Shown here in pieces: positions 61,153 through 64,000 of a stretch of 64,000 nt of DNA. This DNA comes from Bursaphelenchus xylophilus (lineage: Eukaryota; Nematoda; Chromadorea; Rhabditida; Aphelenchoididae). The notes beneath the pieces were generated by a model. That model was not told where the DNA came from and did not search any database. It worked only from the letters and a program-made list of their open reading frames with translations. Position numbers and translations under genes: made by a program. Each line of letters opens with the position of its first letter. Positions within the stretch are counted from its first letter, which is position 1. Location: NCBI GenBank assembly GCA_904066235.2, contig CAJFCV020000003.1, positions 10,292,001-10,356,000 on the forward strand. Direction: 5' to 3'.

Positions 61153-61850
61153 CAGGGTGCGGCAATTTTTCGGCCGGATTTTAATTGGCCATAACTTTCT
61201 TAGTTTTTGGGCAAATGTTAAAATTCTTTTTTTCCCTGAATCCATAGACAACCCCATTTTGTTTAATACGAAATATGTTATACCCGTTCATTAGACTACA
61301 GTAAAAATTCGAGACAAAGAAAAAGCTCTAATTTTCATAGCTGACAATGGAATTACCCCTAGTGCGACTCTCAGATTTTCTTTAAATTTTGCATATGGTC
61401 CGCACATAGGCCACACATCAATTCCTGAAAGTTTCAGCCCGCACCTTTCAGGGGCGACCAAGATATTCAACGATTCTTTGCGGTCAGGAGGGCACATGAG
61501 TGGTCACACAGAAAAACTTTTTGGCTATATCTTCGCTAGTTTTGTGCGGAGATAGCTGATTTTTTTGTGGAAACGGTATTTTCCATGGCATTAACAGGCA
61601 TGAAACTTTTTGCGACAAAATTCGTAAAAAAAGTCATTTTTTCTGGCGATTTTCAGACACGCCGAAAAAGCAGAGAAAACGACCGAAATGCCAATAACTG
61701 TGAACTAGGTCCCTGTATATATAACATATTTGGTATTAAACAAAATGGGGTTGTCAGAGGATTCAGGAAAAAAAAGAATTTTAACATTCGTATGAAAACT
61801 AAAAAAGTTATAGCCAATTCAAATCCGGCCGAAAAATTGCCGCACCCTGT
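61153..61850. mobile_element. TA-flanked MITE with a nested R2 insertion
   Basis: The ends TACAGGGTGCGGCAATTTTT and AAAAATTGCCGCACCCTGTA are perfect inverses bounded by TA, as in Tc1/mariner-type MITEs. The inverted arms are 61153-61285 and about 61716-61850. The interior 61340-61650 is a reverse-oriented R2 copy, so R2 jumped into this element after it landed. Confidence 0.75.
61358..61640 (-). repeat. Interspersed repeat family R2, nested copy
   Basis: GTGCGACTCTCAGATTTTCT, GCATATGGTCCGCACATAGG, TGGCATTAACAGGCATGAAAC. It is truncated at its far end. Confidence 0.65.
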
Positions 61851-61886
61851 ACTTCAATTTCACTACCTTCCGCTCGTAAAAAAATT

Positions 61887-62242
61887 CTGCACAGTGCGGA
61901 GTGATTTTCAGCCTACTTTTATCATTGCACCGTGCAAGACAATTTTAAGCCTATTTTTTGTCTTGCACAGTGCAAAGCAATTTTTAGCCTATTTTTGACA
62001 CCGCACAGTGCAGAGAGATTTTTAGCCTATTTTGGCACTGCACCGTGCAGAACCATTTTTAGCTTATTTTTGGTTCCGCACAGTGCAAAGCCATTTTTAG
62101 CCTATTTTCGGTATTGCACAGTGCAAGGCAATTTTTAGCCTATTCTTTTCACTGCACAGTGCAGAGGAATTTTTACCTTATTTTTGGCATTGCACCGTGC
62201 AAAGCGATTTTTAACCTATTTTTGACACTGCACTGTGCAGTC
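61887..62242. repeat. Tandem array of ~39-bp units with GCACNGTGC palindromes
   Basis: Ten units, each with a GCACAGTGC, GCACCGTGC, GCACTGTGC-type dyad followed by ATTTTTAGCCTATTTTTG. Units start near 61888, 61927, 61968, 62003, 62040, 62079, 62116, 62153, 62192 and 62229. The dyad is conserved better than the linker. The open frame through it is only the repeat read in frame. Confidence 0.85.
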
Positions 62243-63083
62243 AAAAAATATTTTGAAAATCAATGTTAAAGCGGCTTGAAAACCTTTTTTTTTAATTTTG
62301 CTACCCATAAAGCCACTAATTATACGTTTCCGTTACACTCCAACTTATTATTTACAATATGCGCTCGTAAAATTTCCGCCGAGTAAGAGTTTCAGCGAAG
62401 CGGTGATTTGTAAATAAAAAATCGATGTGTGATTTTACGAGTGTTCGAAGGAAATGGAATTACCTTCCATTTTCTCTCTTCGTTCGCTAGGTTGGGGGTT
62501 TCCGATCAGATCTTGAGCTAATCGGAATAAATGAATGGAAATTGGGTTTCGCGCGGGGTTTAGTGGTGATGGGGCTGGTTTTGGTGGTGGAAAAATATTC
62601 GTTTTAGGGTTTATGGGGAAAATGGGATAGCTGGATTGTCATCGTATCATTGTTGTTCATTTTGATGATTTTTGAGAAAATTGGAAAATACCATTTTCAA
62701 AAATGTCATCATAATTTTACCTGGTCCTATGCCTTATTTAAAAAAATTGGCGACGCTTTTCTGAGCAATAAAATTTTTACACTGGCGATATTTTTGTTAC
62801 ACAGCGGTCGGACGACGACTAATAATTAGCTTCATAAAGTTGTTAGTGCAATTTGGCCGGTGTCAAGTTTCAGTTGACAGAAAAAACATGTGACCCGGCA
62901 GCGGGTGGGGGCAAATTGGGGAGTATTCCTTTTTTAGATTAAAAAGCAATGGTGTGAAGTTGTGCAGGAGCTTTTTAGTGATTTTTAGCGTATTTTAGGA
63001 AGGATTTTTTTAGAAAAAAAAATCGTAGTGAAAGGCTTTCTTGACTAGGAATATCCAGAAAAAGGCAAGGGAAGTTTTGGAAA
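62243..63083. other. Spacer
   Basis: A mildly GC-richer piece at 62360-62600 has no splice-bounded ATG frame. Nothing else is recognised. Confidence 0.25.
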
Positions 63084-63525
63084 GGTGGCGCTCAGATTTT
63101 TTTTAAATTTTGCACACAGGTTGGGCATAGGCCACAAATCAATTCGTGAAAGTTTTAGCTCGCGCTTTGCAGTCACAGCCGAGATCTTGAACGATTTTTA
63201 CGGCCGAGAGAGTACGCAAAATGAAGAGGGCGATTAGAGAACGGTCATAGAAAAAAATAATTTTTAGTTATATCTTTGCCAGTTTCAAAGGGAAAAAATT
63301 TATTTTTTGTGGAAACATTACTCTCTACGGTAGAAATGGGTATGTCACTTTTCATGCCAAAACTCACAAAAAAACTGTCACATTTTTTCCAAGTTTGGAC
63401 TAAAAATTTTTATTTTTTCTGCAAAGCGCGAGCTAGGAATATTGTATTATATGCCTTCAAAAAATTAATCTAAAGTTCTGCCAAACTTCGTGTAAATCCG
63501 AACGTCGCACTTCAAGAACTTTTCC
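63084..63525 (-). repeat. Interspersed repeat family R2, full-length copy
   Basis: GTGGCGCTCAGATTTTTTTT at one end and AATCCGAACGTCGCACTTC at the other, with all landmarks in reverse order. Confidence 0.72.
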
Positions 63526-63848
63526 TGTTCGCTGTAAAGAACGCCAAAGTACTTTAATAAATTCGTATACCGCTGAATATCTCACGTAAAATCGGTTCAA
63601 TCACCTCCCTATTTCAACCCAAAATGACCTTTTTTCAATTAAATTTGATTCGTATTTGTTATTTTGGAAGGGGTTCAACACATATTTTCTTCAATAAGTT
63701 GTACTTTTTTAATCACCCATTGATACCCCCCATTCACTTTTTCGGGTTACTCGCCAAATTGTTTTGACGCAATCGTCGACCGCAACCGCCGTTCATCTTT
63801 TTTTGTTTTCGACCCCAAACTTTACAACTCCCCCACCTTCGGGCCCCG

Positions 63849-63857
63849 TATAAAAGG
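63849..63857 (+). promoter_or_regulatory. TATA box of a plus-strand promoter
   Basis: TATAAAAGG lies in a GC-rich context (GGGCCCCG before, CGATTCGGGGTGGCGG after). About 30 bp on, GGTCATCAATTAATTAGGCG may hold the start site. The transcript would run off the window. It may be another promoter of the multi-promoter gene or a new gene. Confidence 0.45.
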
Positions 63858-63967
63858 CGATTCGGGGTGGCGGTCATCAATTAATTAGGCGGCAGAGGTT
63901 TTACAATTGCCAACAATTTTTAGGGCTACAAATAGTTACATTTTTTGAGAGACAAAATATACATAGT

Positions 63968-64000
63968 GAAAACTCTGTATAACGAACTGTATGGGCGAAA
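63968..64000. repeat. Pogo/Tigger-like short repeat family R3, cut by the window edge
   Basis: AGTGAAAACTCTGTATAACG matches the R3 terminus. Confidence 0.5.

Noticed and set aside
61932..62138. Repetitive peptide frame (LAYF...-type repeats)
   Set aside because: It is the ~39-bp tandem array translated; unit length is not a constant multiple of three, so no coding constraint is visible.
61887..62242. CRISPR-like array
   Set aside because: The linker is repeated along with the dyad, so there are no unique spacers, and the context is eukaryotic.

Overview
The window looks like nuclear DNA of a nematode. Wherever I can follow a gene, it is cut into short exons. Splice donors are GTAAGT, GTGAGT or GTAGGC, and acceptors are tight T-rich TTTTCAG or TTTTTAG without a long separate polypyrimidine tract. 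Most of the sequence is AT-rich and crowded with small palindromic and interspersed repeats. There is no operon, Shine-Dalgarno or phage signature of prokaryotes. I cannot name the species.

Genes I can support. (1) At the left edge, on the minus strand, lie the first six exons of a neuropathy target esterase (NTE/PNPLA6-7 family) gene, running off the window. They hold the N-terminal membrane anchor and the first cyclic-nucleotide-binding domain. (2) At 15.7-18.8 kb, on the minus strand, is a tandem pair of complete five-exon genes. Both encode 187-residue Ras/Rab-fold proteins with identical exon lengths and about 59% identity by hand count. They keep an intact P-loop but have lost the other nucleotide-binding motifs. 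(3) From 34.4 kb to beyond the right edge, on the plus strand, at least five ATG-started exons end in a good splice donor, and all end in codon phase 1. I read them as alternative first exons (promoters) of one very large gene whose common body lies outside the window. This is inference; none matches a family I can name. (4) Weak candidates are a minus-strand open frame at 38.56-39.03 kb and a degenerate serine-tRNA-like sequence at 52.95 kb.

Repeats dominate the rest. They include about ten copies of a ~150-bp palindromic MITE (TIR CAGTCTGTCGGGAAAATAA), about twenty copies of a ~430-bp element with TIR GTGCGACGCTCAGATTTT, and a pogo/Tigger-like short repeat family. Two adjacent 1.83-kb foldback elements (19.98-23.64 kb) are each bounded by TTAA and carry tRNA-like sequence in both arms. 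There are also two large inverted repeats (6.1-7.5 and 58.75-61.0 kb), a 128-bp tandem array (43.3-43.85 kb), a ~39-bp array of GCACNGTGC palindromes (61.89-62.24 kb), a TA-flanked MITE with another repeat nested inside it (61.15-61.85 kb), and a hAT-like GGCCGGGCC terminus (57.73 kb).

Layout: NTE 5' end (0-2.1 kb); repeat-rich spacer (2.1-15.7); pseudo-GTPase pair (15.7-18.8); MITE cluster and twin foldbacks (18.5-23.6); repeat desert (23.6-34.4); alternative-promoter region (34.4-64), ending at a clear TATA box at 63.85 kb that points out of the window.
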